Shown here piece by piece: positions 55,694 to 64,000 of a stretch of DNA of 64,000 bases (within the stretch, counting starts at the first letter, position 1; every line of letters begins with the position of its first letter). Both the position numbers and the translations under genes were made by a program. Origin of the DNA: Chitinophagales bacterium. Its GTDB lineage: Bacteria > Bacteroidota > Bacteroidia > Chitinophagales > JADIYW01. Location: contig JAMLHI010000002.1 in NCBI GenBank assembly GCA_023957235.1, forward strand, positions 325,836 to 389,835, written 5' to 3'. Under the pieces are notes generated by a model. It was not told the origin of the DNA, did no database searches, and saw nothing but the letters and a program-made list of their open reading frames with translations.

Positions 55694-56716
55694 TTACTCA
55701 TTCATCTCCCATCTAGCCAAAGTGGGAAGAAGCAAAGAGCTTGTTTCGCCTTTTAGAAATTTATAATACCCACTGATTGCAATCATTCCAGCATTATCAG
55801 TACAATATTGAAAATCAGGAATATACACTCTCCAGCCTTCTTGTACTGCCATCTCTGATAAATATTTTCTTAATCCCTGATTGGCACTAACACCACCCGC
55901 AATTGCAATTTCTTGAATTCCAGTCTCTTTAGCGGCTTTCTTAAGCTTTTTCAATAATATCTTTATAATTGTATATTGGACTGAAGCACAAAGATCAGAT
56001 AAATTCTCTTCAATAAAATGAGAATTGTCTTTTAATTTATCTTTCAGAAAATATAAAACTGATGTTTTCAAGCCACTAAAACTATAGTCCAAGCCTGGAA
56101 TATTAGGCTCATTAAATTTGAATGCCATTGGATTACCTAAGCTGGCATATTTATCTATCAAAGGACCGCCAGGATATGGCAACCCAAGCATTTTGGCCGT
56201 TTTGTCAAATGCCTCTCCTGCGGCATCATCTATTGTAGAGCCTAAAACTTCCATCACATTATAATCTGTCACCTTGACTATCTGAGTATGTCCTCCTGAA
56301 ACAGTCAAACATAAAAACGGGAATTGAGGATGGGGTTCATTGATAAAATGAGCCATAACATGTGCTTTCATATGATGCACATCTACCAATGGAATATTTA
56401 ATGCCTGAGCCATTCCTTTTGCAAATCCAGCTCCAACTAATAATGAACCCAAAAGCCCTGGACCTCTTGTATAAGCAATTGCATGAATATCTTTCATAGC
56501 AATACCAGCCCCTTTCATTGCCAAATCTACTACGGGTACAATATTTGCTGTATGTGCACGTGATGCAAGTTCGGGTACAACTCCTCCATATTCCGCATGA
56601 ATTTTTTGGTCGGCAGAGATATTTGTCAGCACTTTACCGTTTTTACAAACTGCCGCTGAAGTGTCGTCACATGAAGATTCTATTGCTAAAATGTAAATGT
56701 CTGCTTGAGTTTGCAC
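55694..56716 (-). CDS. tsaD: tRNA N6-adenosine threonylcarbamoyltransferase TsaD
   Basis: It makes t6A37 in ANN-decoding tRNAs with TsaB/TsaE. Motifs: LAIESSCDDTSAAV, GGVVPELASRAH, metal site DVHHMKAHVMAHF, LTVSGGHTQIV and IAGGVSANQGLR. At 340 residues it is full length. The start is GTG at 56716. It is divergent from tamB with 34 bp between the two non-ATG starts, an arrangement common in the phylum. Confidence 0.95.
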   Translation of the reverse strand: MQTQADIYILAIESSCDDTSAAVCKNGKVLTNISADQKIHAEYGGVVPELASRAHTANIVPVVDLAMKGAGIAMKDIHAIAYTRGPGLLGSLLVGAGFAKGMAQALNIPLVDVHHMKAHVMAHFINEPHPQFPFLCLTVSGGHTQIVKVTDYNVMEVLGSTIDDAAGEAFDKTAKMLGLPYPGGPLIDKYASLGNPMAFKFNEPNIPGLDYSFSGLKTSVLYFLKDKLKDNSHFIEENLSDLCASVQYTIIKILLKKLKKAAKETGIQEIAIAGGVSANQGLRKYLSEMAVQEGWRVYIPDFQYCTDNAGMIAISGYYKFLKGETSSLLLPTLARWEMNE

Positions 56717-56750
56717 AGATTAGATTATTTTTGAGTTTAAATTAAAAAAT

Positions 56751-59700
56751 TTGTTCAACAAAATTATAAAATACATCTTCAATGGACTAGGATTCATCTT
56801 AGTATCTGCATTGGCATTTATAATTTTATTGTTTTTTATTATCCAACAAGAAAGTGTACAAACTTGGTTAGTTGGGAAAGCTACTGATTATCTATCTGAA
56901 AAAACCGGTACTGAATTGTCCGTTGGTCATGTAGGCATCAAATTTTTCAGGACAGTTTCTTTGGGTGATATTTATGTAGAAGATAAAAATGGCGATACAC
57001 TAGCATACATTAGAAATCTAGACACTAAACTAGCTTACTTCAATCCATTTACTTCTAAATTCCACTTCAATAACCTAACATTAGAGGGAGTAAGGGCAAA
57101 TATCTATCGCACAGAAAATGATAGCACATTTAATTATCAATTTTTAATTGATGCATTTGCCGGAAAACCTAGCAATCCTTCTAAACCCAAAAAGAAAGCA
57201 TCCAATACGCCGATTGATATCAGAATTAAAGAAATACACCTTGCAGATATAGCAGTCATATTTGATGATAAAATGGGAGGACAAGGTCATCAGATACAAT
57301 TGAACTCCTTAGATCTTTTAGTAAATGGAATTGATATCAGTTCAAAGAATTTCATTATTGACAAGTTGGCAATCAACCAGCCTATGTATGTTTTAACAAT
57401 ATACAAACACGATGAAGACACCACTATATCTCCGCCATTCAAAGTCAACATGGGATTAAATCTTCAAGTCAAAGAACTCCAACTGGCCAATGGACATTTT
57501 GGCTTGCATGATTATACTCACAAAAGAACTTATTCAAAAGATGGATTTGAATATTCATGGTTTGATGTTGATAGTATTCAAGCAGATATTTCAGATTTCA
57601 AATGGGACAGTATAATGTCTGTCAATATTCACCAAGTAGCTGCTAGATCAGTGGCAAACGATATTAATTTGACAAATTTGAGCCTTCAAGGTCAATTAAA
57701 AGACACACAAATCTCTGGGGAGAATCTGTCGGTCAAATATAACCAGTCAGTCGTTAAAGGAAGGGCTACTTTAGACTTTGATAGCTTTGACGATTTTGGA
57801 GATTTCCTCAATAAAGTACATATACAAGCTGACCTTCAAGAAGTCAAATCCAATGGTAATGATGTGGGTGTATGGGCGAGAGTCGCACAACAATATGTGC
57901 CCAATGCTTTTGTTTCGGGTCAATTTGATGGCACAATAGCAAATTTTACAGCTAAAAATTTAATAATCAGAGCTAATCAATATACTGAAATTTTGGGAGA
58001 TGTAAAGATGAAAGGCATTCCTGACCCAGACTTAATGTTTATTGATGCTAATATCCGAAGTATCAAAACGAGAAGTGACGAAATCAAATCAATCATTTCT
58101 TATGTAAAACTACCTAAAGAATTAGATGCACTGGGCAAAATCAATGGGCAAGGAAGTTACAAAGGCTTTATTAAAGATTTTAATGCTCAATTAGATTTAC
58201 AAACAGATATTGGACAATTGACTGCAAATGCTTATTTAAAATTTCCAAAAATAGGAGTTCCAATTTATCGAGGCAGCGTAAAATCACAAGGAATTCAACT
58301 TGCAAAAATTGTAAATTCAGATAAAATCAATAATATAGCTTTTGATTTGAATATTGATGGAAGCGGCTTTGATTTAGATCATCTGAATACTTCTGTACAA
58401 GGCAAAATTTCTAATGTTGATTTCAATTACTACAGATACAAAGACATTACACTCAATGGTCAATTTTCCAATAAAAAATTTGAAGGAGCTGTTCAGTTAA
58501 TTGATGATTGCGCCTCCTTAAATTTCAATGGTTTAGTTGATTTGAACAATCCAGAGAAACCGATATATAATTTCTATGCTAAATTAGACAAAGCAGATTT
58601 ACAGCAACTCAAATTTATCCCTAACAAACTGATTGTAAGTGTAGAAGGCAATTTTCAGTTTGAAGGAAAAGACATTAATAACTTGACTGGTCAAGCTCAA
58701 TTAGCCAATATTCATCTTGTTGACAATCAATATAATGTAAATTTATCTGATTTATTAATTTGTTTGGAAAAATTCGGAGAATACAAAGAATACTCTATCA
58801 ATTCTCACGAAATAAATGGATATATGAAAGGCTATTTTGACCCTATCAAACTACCTGCCTCATTACAATTCTTTTTGTCCAAGCATACGACATTATTAAA
58901 ATCACCTGGTATTGAAAAACTAGATGACTTGATATTTCCTCAAGACCTAGAAATGAATATTAGAATTTCTAAAGACATTGGACTTGCGGCACTATTAGAC
59001 CCTAAAATCAAAAGTTTTTCTGATATCACACTCAAAGGAACATATAATAGTGAGAATGAAAAAGCCAATCTCAATTTAATCATTGACTCACTGAACTATG
59101 ACAATATGAAATTTCATCTGTTCAAAGCAAATATTTTTGACAGAAATGACTCTCTTATTATTACTAGTAATCTCGGTAAAATCGGAATAGGAAACACTGA
59201 ATTTAACAATATTCATTTAGGGGCAACCACCAATCTGTCAGGATTCTATAGTAGGCTGAAAGTTGAAAATGATACAGCAAAAAATAATTTGGAGCTAGTG
59301 ACAGTAGTTAATTTTTCAGATGATACAATTAATATCAAATTTCCAAGATCAAGAATCAAAATCAATAATAAAAACTGGGTCATCAACCCTACCAACAATA
59401 TTATCATAGTAGATTCAATTTTTCAACTCAATAATTTTGTTTTGCAACAAGGCGATCAAAAAATCAGTATTGAAAACAGGCAAAATCTTTCAGACGCATT
59501 TGTAAAAATTGAAAAACTAGATATTGCAGATTTAGCTCAAGTTATAGATTCTACTAAAATTATAAAAAGTGGATATTTGGATGCTAATCTAAGGTTAAAA
59601 AATGCATTGAAATCACCTGAAATTGACGGCGATATTATTTTAAGACATCTCAATGTCTATGAGGAAGAAGTGGACTCTATCAAACTGATAGCCAAACTGT

Positions 59701-61484
59701 CCGATAAAGATCAGAATCTCAATATTGATGGCTTTATTAAAGACAATGACTATGATATTTCATTAAATGGCAATTATTCTACAGATAAAAAATCTACTCA
59801 ACCTATCGATTTGAATGTTGACTTTTCAAAAATAAGCTTAAAATTCTTATCCTTCCCTATCATTTTAGGTAATGAAATATCGAATTTGAAAGCTTTTGCC
59901 AAAGGAAAAATACATGTAGGAGGCTCCTTCAAAGATATTGCTTTAGATGGGAAAGCTAGTATTATAGACACAGCATCTCTCAAAGTTAATTTCTTAGGTA
60001 CTACCCTGAAATTTGCCAATGAAGACATAGTACTCAAACCAAGGAGTATAGAATTTTATAAAGGTGGACTCTTTGATAAGTCAATTACACTGATGGATGA
60101 ATTCAATAATAAAGCTACTTTAAAGGCAAAACTTGAGCACCACAATTTCCAAGATATGTCTGTTCAAGCACAGATTATCACAGATAAGTTTAATTTCCTC
60201 AATACAAAATATAAGGACAATCCTGATTTCTTTGGCAAAGTATATGCCTCAGGAATCGTCAATATCAACGGCCCATTAAATAATATCAATATGGATATTA
60301 CAGCCAAAACATTACCTAATACTGAGTTCAATATTGTCGTAGCAGGGACAAGCGGTGATCAAATATATGATTTTGTAAAGTTCACTGACAGAAGTAAATT
60401 AAAAGATACCACACATATAGATATTAAAAAGGCTACCTCAACACCTTCGAGTATAAATCTTGAAATGAACATCAATGCTACCCAAGATGCTTTACTAAAA
60501 ATGTATTTAGATTATGCCAAAAATGATGTTATCAGGGCTAGAGGAAATGGAGAACTTCAACTTGTCATCAGTCCTAATAGTATGCAAATGTTCGGGGATT
60601 ATGTGGCGACTTCTGGTGATTACCTATTTTCACAACAAGAAATTGTCAATAAAAAGTTCAGTATAAAAAATGGTAGCACTATCAGTTGGAATGGTGATAT
60701 CATGGATGCAAAAATGAATGTCGATGCGCTCTATAGTTCCAGAGTGAGCATGAATGACATTGTGGACTCCACTTCCAACTTACGAAATAAAAGATTTCCA
60801 GTGGATGTAGTACTCAAAATAGGAGGCACTTTAGCAGAAACAGATATTAAATTTGCTCTTGCTCCTCCTTCAGGTCAAAGTAGCATACCAGATGAATTAA
60901 ATGCTGTCATTGAAAGAATTAACAATGACCCAGCTCAAGTGAATACCCAAGCATTTGGATTAATACTTTTCAATAGATTTTTAAATCTTCAAAACACTTC
61001 TAATGCACAAGCGGGAACCATCGGAGTAGATTTGGCAATTACTACATTAAGTGAGTTTTTCAATGCTAAAATTTCAGAATATGTCAATGATGCACTAAGT
61101 ATGCTGATACCAGGAGCAGAAGTAGCTATTAATCAAGGCACTGATAATACTGGAATTCGAGTGACCCAAAAACTAAACAATGATCGTCTGATTATCAATT
61201 TAGGAGGAGACGTCCAATATGGAAATAGAGAAAATATCCAGCTTCAGGAAAATAACACCGGATTTGTTGGAGATGTCGAAATAGAATATCTGATTACAGA
61301 AGATGGTCGTATAAGAGCTAAAGTATATTCTAGATATGATAATACGATTATCAGGCTTGAAAATGAAAGCTATCTCAAATCAGGCATCGGCATCACCTAC
61401 CAAAAAGAAGTGGATAAATTCCTGCAATTATTTAAACCTGATAATAATAAAAAAAGAAAAGATAAAAAGACTGTAAGTAAATAA
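56751..61484 (+). CDS. tamB: Translocation and assembly module protein TamB
   Basis: This AsmA/TamB-type bridge protein spans the periplasm, linked with outer-membrane assembly or lipid transport. One N-terminal TM anchor (about residues 8-32) is followed by ~1100 residues of repeating beta-strands (taco fold). The C-terminal DUF490 domain follows from about 1150 (ARGNGELQLVISP, GDYVATSGDYLFSQQ, IPDELNAVIERINNDP, FGLILFNRFL, LINLGGDVQYG-like). At 1577 residues it is typical for the phylum. The start is TTG at 56751. It ends in a basic tail. Confidence 0.88.
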   Translation: MFNKIIKYIFNGLGFILVSALAFIILLFFIIQQESVQTWLVGKATDYLSEKTGTELSVGHVGIKFFRTVSLGDIYVEDKNGDTLAYIRNLDTKLAYFNPFTSKFHFNNLTLEGVRANIYRTENDSTFNYQFLIDAFAGKPSNPSKPKKKASNTPIDIRIKEIHLADIAVIFDDKMGGQGHQIQLNSLDLLVNGIDISSKNFIIDKLAINQPMYVLTIYKHDEDTTISPPFKVNMGLNLQVKELQLANGHFGLHDYTHKRTYSKDGFEYSWFDVDSIQADISDFKWDSIMSVNIHQVAARSVANDINLTNLSLQGQLKDTQISGENLSVKYNQSVVKGRATLDFDSFDDFGDFLNKVHIQADLQEVKSNGNDVGVWARVAQQYVPNAFVSGQFDGTIANFTAKNLIIRANQYTEILGDVKMKGIPDPDLMFIDANIRSIKTRSDEIKSIISYVKLPKELDALGKINGQGSYKGFIKDFNAQLDLQTDIGQLTANAYLKFPKIGVPIYRGSVKSQGIQLAKIVNSDKINNIAFDLNIDGSGFDLDHLNTSVQGKISNVDFNYYRYKDITLNGQFSNKKFEGAVQLIDDCASLNFNGLVDLNNPEKPIYNFYAKLDKADLQQLKFIPNKLIVSVEGNFQFEGKDINNLTGQAQLANIHLVDNQYNVNLSDLLICLEKFGEYKEYSINSHEINGYMKGYFDPIKLPASLQFFLSKHTTLLKSPGIEKLDDLIFPQDLEMNIRISKDIGLAALLDPKIKSFSDITLKGTYNSENEKANLNLIIDSLNYDNMKFHLFKANIFDRNDSLIITSNLGKIGIGNTEFNNIHLGATTNLSGFYSRLKVENDTAKNNLELVTVVNFSDDTINIKFPRSRIKINNKNWVINPTNNIIIVDSIFQLNNFVLQQGDQKISIENRQNLSDAFVKIEKLDIADLAQVIDSTKIIKSGYLDANLRLKNALKSPEIDGDIILRHLNVYEEEVDSIKLIAKLSDKDQNLNIDGFIKDNDYDISLNGNYSTDKKSTQPIDLNVDFSKISLKFLSFPIILGNEISNLKAFAKGKIHVGGSFKDIALDGKASIIDTASLKVNFLGTTLKFANEDIVLKPRSIEFYKGGLFDKSITLMDEFNNKATLKAKLEHHNFQDMSVQAQIITDKFNFLNTKYKDNPDFFGKVYASGIVNINGPLNNINMDITAKTLPNTEFNIVVAGTSGDQIYDFVKFTDRSKLKDTTHIDIKKATSTPSSINLEMNINATQDALLKMYLDYAKNDVIRARGNGELQLVISPNSMQMFGDYVATSGDYLFSQQEIVNKKFSIKNGSTISWNGDIMDAKMNVDALYSSRVSMNDIVDSTSNLRNKRFPVDVVLKIGGTLAETDIKFALAPPSGQSSIPDELNAVIERINNDPAQVNTQAFGLILFNRFLNLQNTSNAQAGTIGVDLAITTLSEFFNAKISEYVNDALSMLIPGAEVAINQGTDNTGIRVTQKLNNDRLIINLGGDVQYGNRENIQLQENNTGFVGDVEIEYLITEDGRIRAKVYSRYDNTIIRLENESYLKSGIGITYQKEVDKFLQLFKPDNNKKRKDKKTVSK

Positions 61485-61611
61485 TGGTTCTTTTATCTGT
61501 AATAGCCACTGATATCTACAAAATATTTTCAATCAGTAAGATGAAAGTTGAATCCAAGTATCCATTTCAGGTAAGCCATCAAATTCTCAATATTAATTGT
61601 CTCATTAATTC

Positions 61612-61619
61612 TATATTTG
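61612..61619 (+). promoter_or_regulatory. -7 element directly before holB, suggesting a leaderless mRNA
   Basis: TATATTTG ends 4 bp before the ATG at 61624. With the usual distance, transcription would begin at or next to the start codon. No TTG at the optimal -33 position. Confidence 0.4.
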
Positions 61620-61623
61620 CGAA

Positions 61624-62736
61624 ATGCAATTCAGTCAGGTAGTAGGTTTAAAAGATATCAAAAAGCATTTGACGCAAATGGTATTAGACAATAAAATACC
61701 GCACGCACAATTGTTCTTAAATCAGGAAGGAGCTGGAGGATTGCCAATGGCACTTGCATTTGCTCAGTATTTAGTCTGCGAACAAAAAAGTGATACAGAT
61801 AGCTGTGGAGAATGTTCCTCTTGTCAAAAAGCACAAAAGCTGATACATCCAGATATCCACATGACATACCCTGTCATAAAAAAAGATACCAAACCTCCTA
61901 TTAGTTCAGATTTCATCAAAGAATGGCGTAATCAGGTGATAAGCAATCCATATATCAATGAGTATGAATGGTTGCAAAGTATAAGTAAAGAAATAAAGTT
62001 GGGTAATATTACTAGAGAAGAAGCTAGCCAAATTATTAATACACTATACTTAAAATCTTTTGAAGGTGGATATAAAATCCAAATTGTATGGATGGCTGAA
62101 AATCTTGGTGAAGTTGGAAATACCTTACTAAAAATCTTTGAAGAACCCCCAGAGAAAACAATTATTATCTTAATTGCAGAAAATCTGGAGGCTATTCTTC
62201 CTACTGTAATTTCAAGGACACAAATTGTAAAAATCAATGCTATAGATGAAAAAGATATCATTGAAGCCTTGGTGAATCATCATCATCTGGATAGTCAATT
62301 GGCAGAAGAATATGCCTATATAGCTAACGGAAATTATAGAAAAGCTCAACAACTAGTTGCCAACGAACTTGAAACATTTGGAGATGATTTAAAAGAATGG
62401 ATGATTTATTGCATGCGTGGACCATCCACAGATTTGATAAAATGGACAGAAAATAAGCATACTAAAAGCAGAGAATATTTAAAGAAATTTTTTGAATATA
62501 CCATTCATATATTCAGAGAGTCATTGTCTTCCAAATACACTGACAATTCACTTGCTCCACATGTCTCTAAAAGTGAAATTCCTGTGGTACAAGCGCTCAA
62601 AAAATATATTTCACACAACAATCTTTATCAGCTCATTCCTCTGATAGAAGAGGCGGCCTATTTCATTGAAAGAAATGCGTTTACTAAAATGGTTTTACTC
62701 AATCTTTCTATTCAAATACGAAAAATTTTAAAATAA
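61624..62736 (+). CDS. holB: DNA polymerase III subunit delta'
   Basis: This is the clamp-loader subunit. The family layout is clear: VVGLKDIKKHLTQMV, HAQLFLNQEGAGGLP (the P-loop lacks its Lys, as in non-hydrolysing delta'), zinc knuckle Cys52-Cys61-Cys64-Cys67, HPDIHMTYPV, IVWMAENLGEVGNTLLKIFEEPP and VISRTQIV. At 370 residues it is normal. It stands alone between tamB and the tRNA array. Confidence 0.93.
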   Translation: MQFSQVVGLKDIKKHLTQMVLDNKIPHAQLFLNQEGAGGLPMALAFAQYLVCEQKSDTDSCGECSSCQKAQKLIHPDIHMTYPVIKKDTKPPISSDFIKEWRNQVISNPYINEYEWLQSISKEIKLGNITREEASQIINTLYLKSFEGGYKIQIVWMAENLGEVGNTLLKIFEEPPEKTIIILIAENLEAILPTVISRTQIVKINAIDEKDIIEALVNHHHLDSQLAEEYAYIANGNYRKAQQLVANELETFGDDLKEWMIYCMRGPSTDLIKWTENKHTKSREYLKKFFEYTIHIFRESLSSKYTDNSLAPHVSKSEIPVVQALKKYISHNNLYQLIPLIEEAAYFIERNAFTKMVLLNLSIQIRKILK

Positions 62737-63047
62737 ATCATAGATAATTGTCCCTCAAGCTACCATTTGGGCACTCTTGAATTAATCGGCTACACATATT
62801 TTTTTTAGTCAACAATCATTCAAAAAGTGGCAAAACTGACATTTCATCAATTGAAACTTATTATCTTATTAAAATAAATGAAATACGTATAAAATAGGAA
62901 TAAAATTAGCTATTGATTTCTAGTCAATTCATCCATTTAATTCACTATTTCAATAAAAATATTGATATCCAGCCATCAATCCTGAACTATCCAATTATCT
63001 GATAGAAAAAATAAAAAATATTTCGTTGTAAAACATGCCTTTGTATA
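62737..63047. other. Gene-free stretch before the tRNA-Gly/Leu operon
   Basis: AT-rich; no coding frame, hairpin or repeat of note was found. Confidence 0.5.
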
Positions 63048-63077
63048 TTGCATTAAAAGAAAAGTACAGTATATTTG
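63048..63077 (+). promoter_or_regulatory. Promoter of the Gly-Leu tRNA operon
   Basis: TTG (63048-63050), 19 bp, TATATTTG (63070-63077). The 15-bp TATATTTGCACTCGC is identical to that of the Lys-Leu-Lys operon promoter. Confidence 0.75.
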
Positions 63078-63127
63078 CACTCGCAATAAAAGAAAGCACT
63101 TTTCTTGCAAGTTCTAAAAAATATTAT

Positions 63128-63200
<73 letters not shown>

Positions 63201-63244
63201 CATTGAAAATGAGTATAAAATTTTATACTTATTTTAAGAGAAAT

Positions 63245-63330
63245 GCCCTGGTGGTGGAACTGGTAGACACGCAGGACTTAAAATCCTGTGAGCCGAAAAG
63301 CTCGTACGGGTTCGATTCCCGTCTGGGGCA
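63245..63330 (+). tRNA. tRNA-Leu (TAA), copy 1
   Basis: The class II tRNA of 86 nt has acceptor GCCCTGG/CTGGGGC, anticodon arm CAGGA-CTTAAAA-TCCTG with anticodon TAA, a long variable arm (GTGAGCCGAAAAGCTCGT) and discriminator A. Confidence 0.96.
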
Positions 63331-63360
63331 CTCCTCTTAATAGCTCTTTAAAATCATTAT

Positions 63361-63433
63361 GCGAATGTAGCTCAGCTGGTAGAGCACAACCTTGCCAAGG
63401 TTGGGGTCGCGGGTTCGAATCTCGTCATTCGCT
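63361..63433 (+). tRNA. tRNA-Gly (GCC), copy 2
   Basis: As copy 1, but the anticodon stem is CAACC/GGTTG: a G-C pair is replaced by A-T on both sides, keeping pairing. Anticodon GCC. Confidence 0.96.
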
Positions 63434-63462
63434 CCAAATTGAAATTCAATATTGGAACAGTT

Positions 63463-63548
63463 GCCCTGGTGGTGGAACTGGTAGACACGCAGGACTTAAA
63501 ATCCTGTGAGCCGAAAAGCTCGTACGGGTTCGATTCCCGTCTGGGGCA
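63463..63548 (+). tRNA. tRNA-Leu (TAA), copy 2
   Basis: Identical in sequence to the copy at 63245-63330, anticodon TAA. Confidence 0.96.
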
Positions 63549-63563
63549 CTCTTCTAATGAATT

Positions 63564-63636
63564 GCGAATGTAGCTCAGTTGGTAGAGCACAACCTTGCCA
63601 AGGTTGGGGTCGCGGGTTCGAATCTCGTCATTCGCT
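63564..63636 (+). tRNA. tRNA-Gly (GCC), copy 3
   Basis: Same anticodon stem as copy 2, with one D-loop change (CAGTTGG instead of CAGCTGG). It ends the tandem Gly-Leu-Gly-Leu-Gly array; no strong terminator is visible before the next gene. Confidence 0.96.
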
Positions 63637-63672
63637 CATTTTCTCTTAAGTATCCATTTTTGTTTTATTAGT

Positions 63673-64000
63673 ATGAAGATTACTTTTATTAGTTGGGCTT
63701 TTATCTTTGTAGTTAGTGCATGTAAGTTTTCCTCTCAGCCCAAAAATAACCTAAGAGGAACATGGAAAGTAATAGATTATCAAAATGATATCACCATACC
63801 ATTATCTAAACAAGAAATCGAAGGATTTCATACAAGTGTAAAAATCCAAAAACAAAAAATGATTGAGTACTCTGAATACATCTATTCTGACAGTACATAT
63901 CTACTAAAGCATTCGCCTGTGGACTCTGACAAGGGTATTTGGGAAATGCCTAATGACACAACACTAATTTTGAAAAGTCAATCATACAGAATTGTGGACA
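63673..64000 (+). CDS. Lipocalin-like lipoprotein, 3' end beyond the window
   Basis: The first 109 codons are visible. MKITFISWAFIFVVSAC is a lipoprotein signal with lipobox VSAC (Cys17). The mature part begins with LRGTWKVIDYQND, the G-x-W motif of lipocalin-like domains in Bacteroidota, followed by strand-rich sequence (DTTLILKSQSYRIV). The frame is open to the window end. The role is unknown. It lies 36 bp after the last tRNA and may be read from the tRNA promoter. Confidence 0.65.
   Translation, partial: MKITFISWAFIFVVSACKFSSQPKNNLRGTWKVIDYQNDITIPLSKQEIEGFHTSVKIQKQKMIEYSEYIYSDSTYLLKHSPVDSDKGIWEMPNDTTLILKSQSYRIVD

Overview
The window is AT-rich chromosomal DNA from a member of the Bacteroidota. 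Several signs agree. Two proteins end in type IX secretion (T9SS) C-terminal sorting domains. Promoters fit the phylum-specific TTG / TAnnTTTG pattern. Gene starts lack strong Shine-Dalgarno sites. The gene neighbourhoods (birA|rsfS-ftsH, tsaD|tamB, clpS-aat) look typical of the phylum. The sequence does not fix the class or genus; a free-living heterotroph of the Saprospiria/Cytophagia/Chitinophagia type is an inference.

Layout. 0-3.4 kb: a secreted EEP-fold phosphodiesterase, a T9SS-secreted esterase and an alpha/beta-hydrolase that lacks the normal catalytic Ser and His. 3.4-14.3 kb: housekeeping genes ssb, M61 peptidase, rarA-kdsA, pyrD, DUF1415, aspA, birA, rsfS and ftsH. 14.3-15.9 kb: two lipoproteins and a Lys-Leu-Lys tRNA operon. 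16.1-19.1 kb: an aldehyde dehydrogenase/GMC oxidoreductase pair. 19.2-24.1 kb: a minus-strand operon clpS-aat-lptG/F-GT2-ribBA. 24.2-34.6 kb: tRNA-Met, NUDIX|pyrE (start codons overlapping on opposite strands), DUF445, metallophosphoesterase, AsnC regulator, THUMP methyltransferase-purE, pckA, dprA and an outer-membrane barrel. 34.8-45.4 kb: thioesterase-like DUF4442, a second and larger T9SS hydrolase with four repeats, doxX, an SDR remnant and gltBD.

45.4-48.4 kb is the accessory part. It holds a complete small transcription unit for an unknown 111-aa protein with a strongly structured leader RNA. It also holds the decayed N-terminus of a type IIG-like DNA methyltransferase and a chaA-type Ca2+/H+ antiporter interrupted by an in-frame TAG. 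48.4-54.8 kb: SPOR-domain protein, outer-membrane barrel plus HhH/barrel pair, a VIT/CCC1 transporter split by an in-frame TGA, a nucleoid-associated protein and a helical lipoprotein. 54.8-64 kb: ceramidase-like membrane protein, tsaD|tamB, DNA polymerase III delta', a Gly-Leu-Gly-Leu-Gly tRNA operon and the start of a lipoprotein gene that runs off the window.

Most of the window is ordinary core metabolism and cell-envelope biology. The best candidate for something undescribed is the three-way-junction leader RNA at 46280-46359 (minus strand) with its unknown downstream gene. The cluster of broken genes between 39 and 53 kb is the other part worth a close look.
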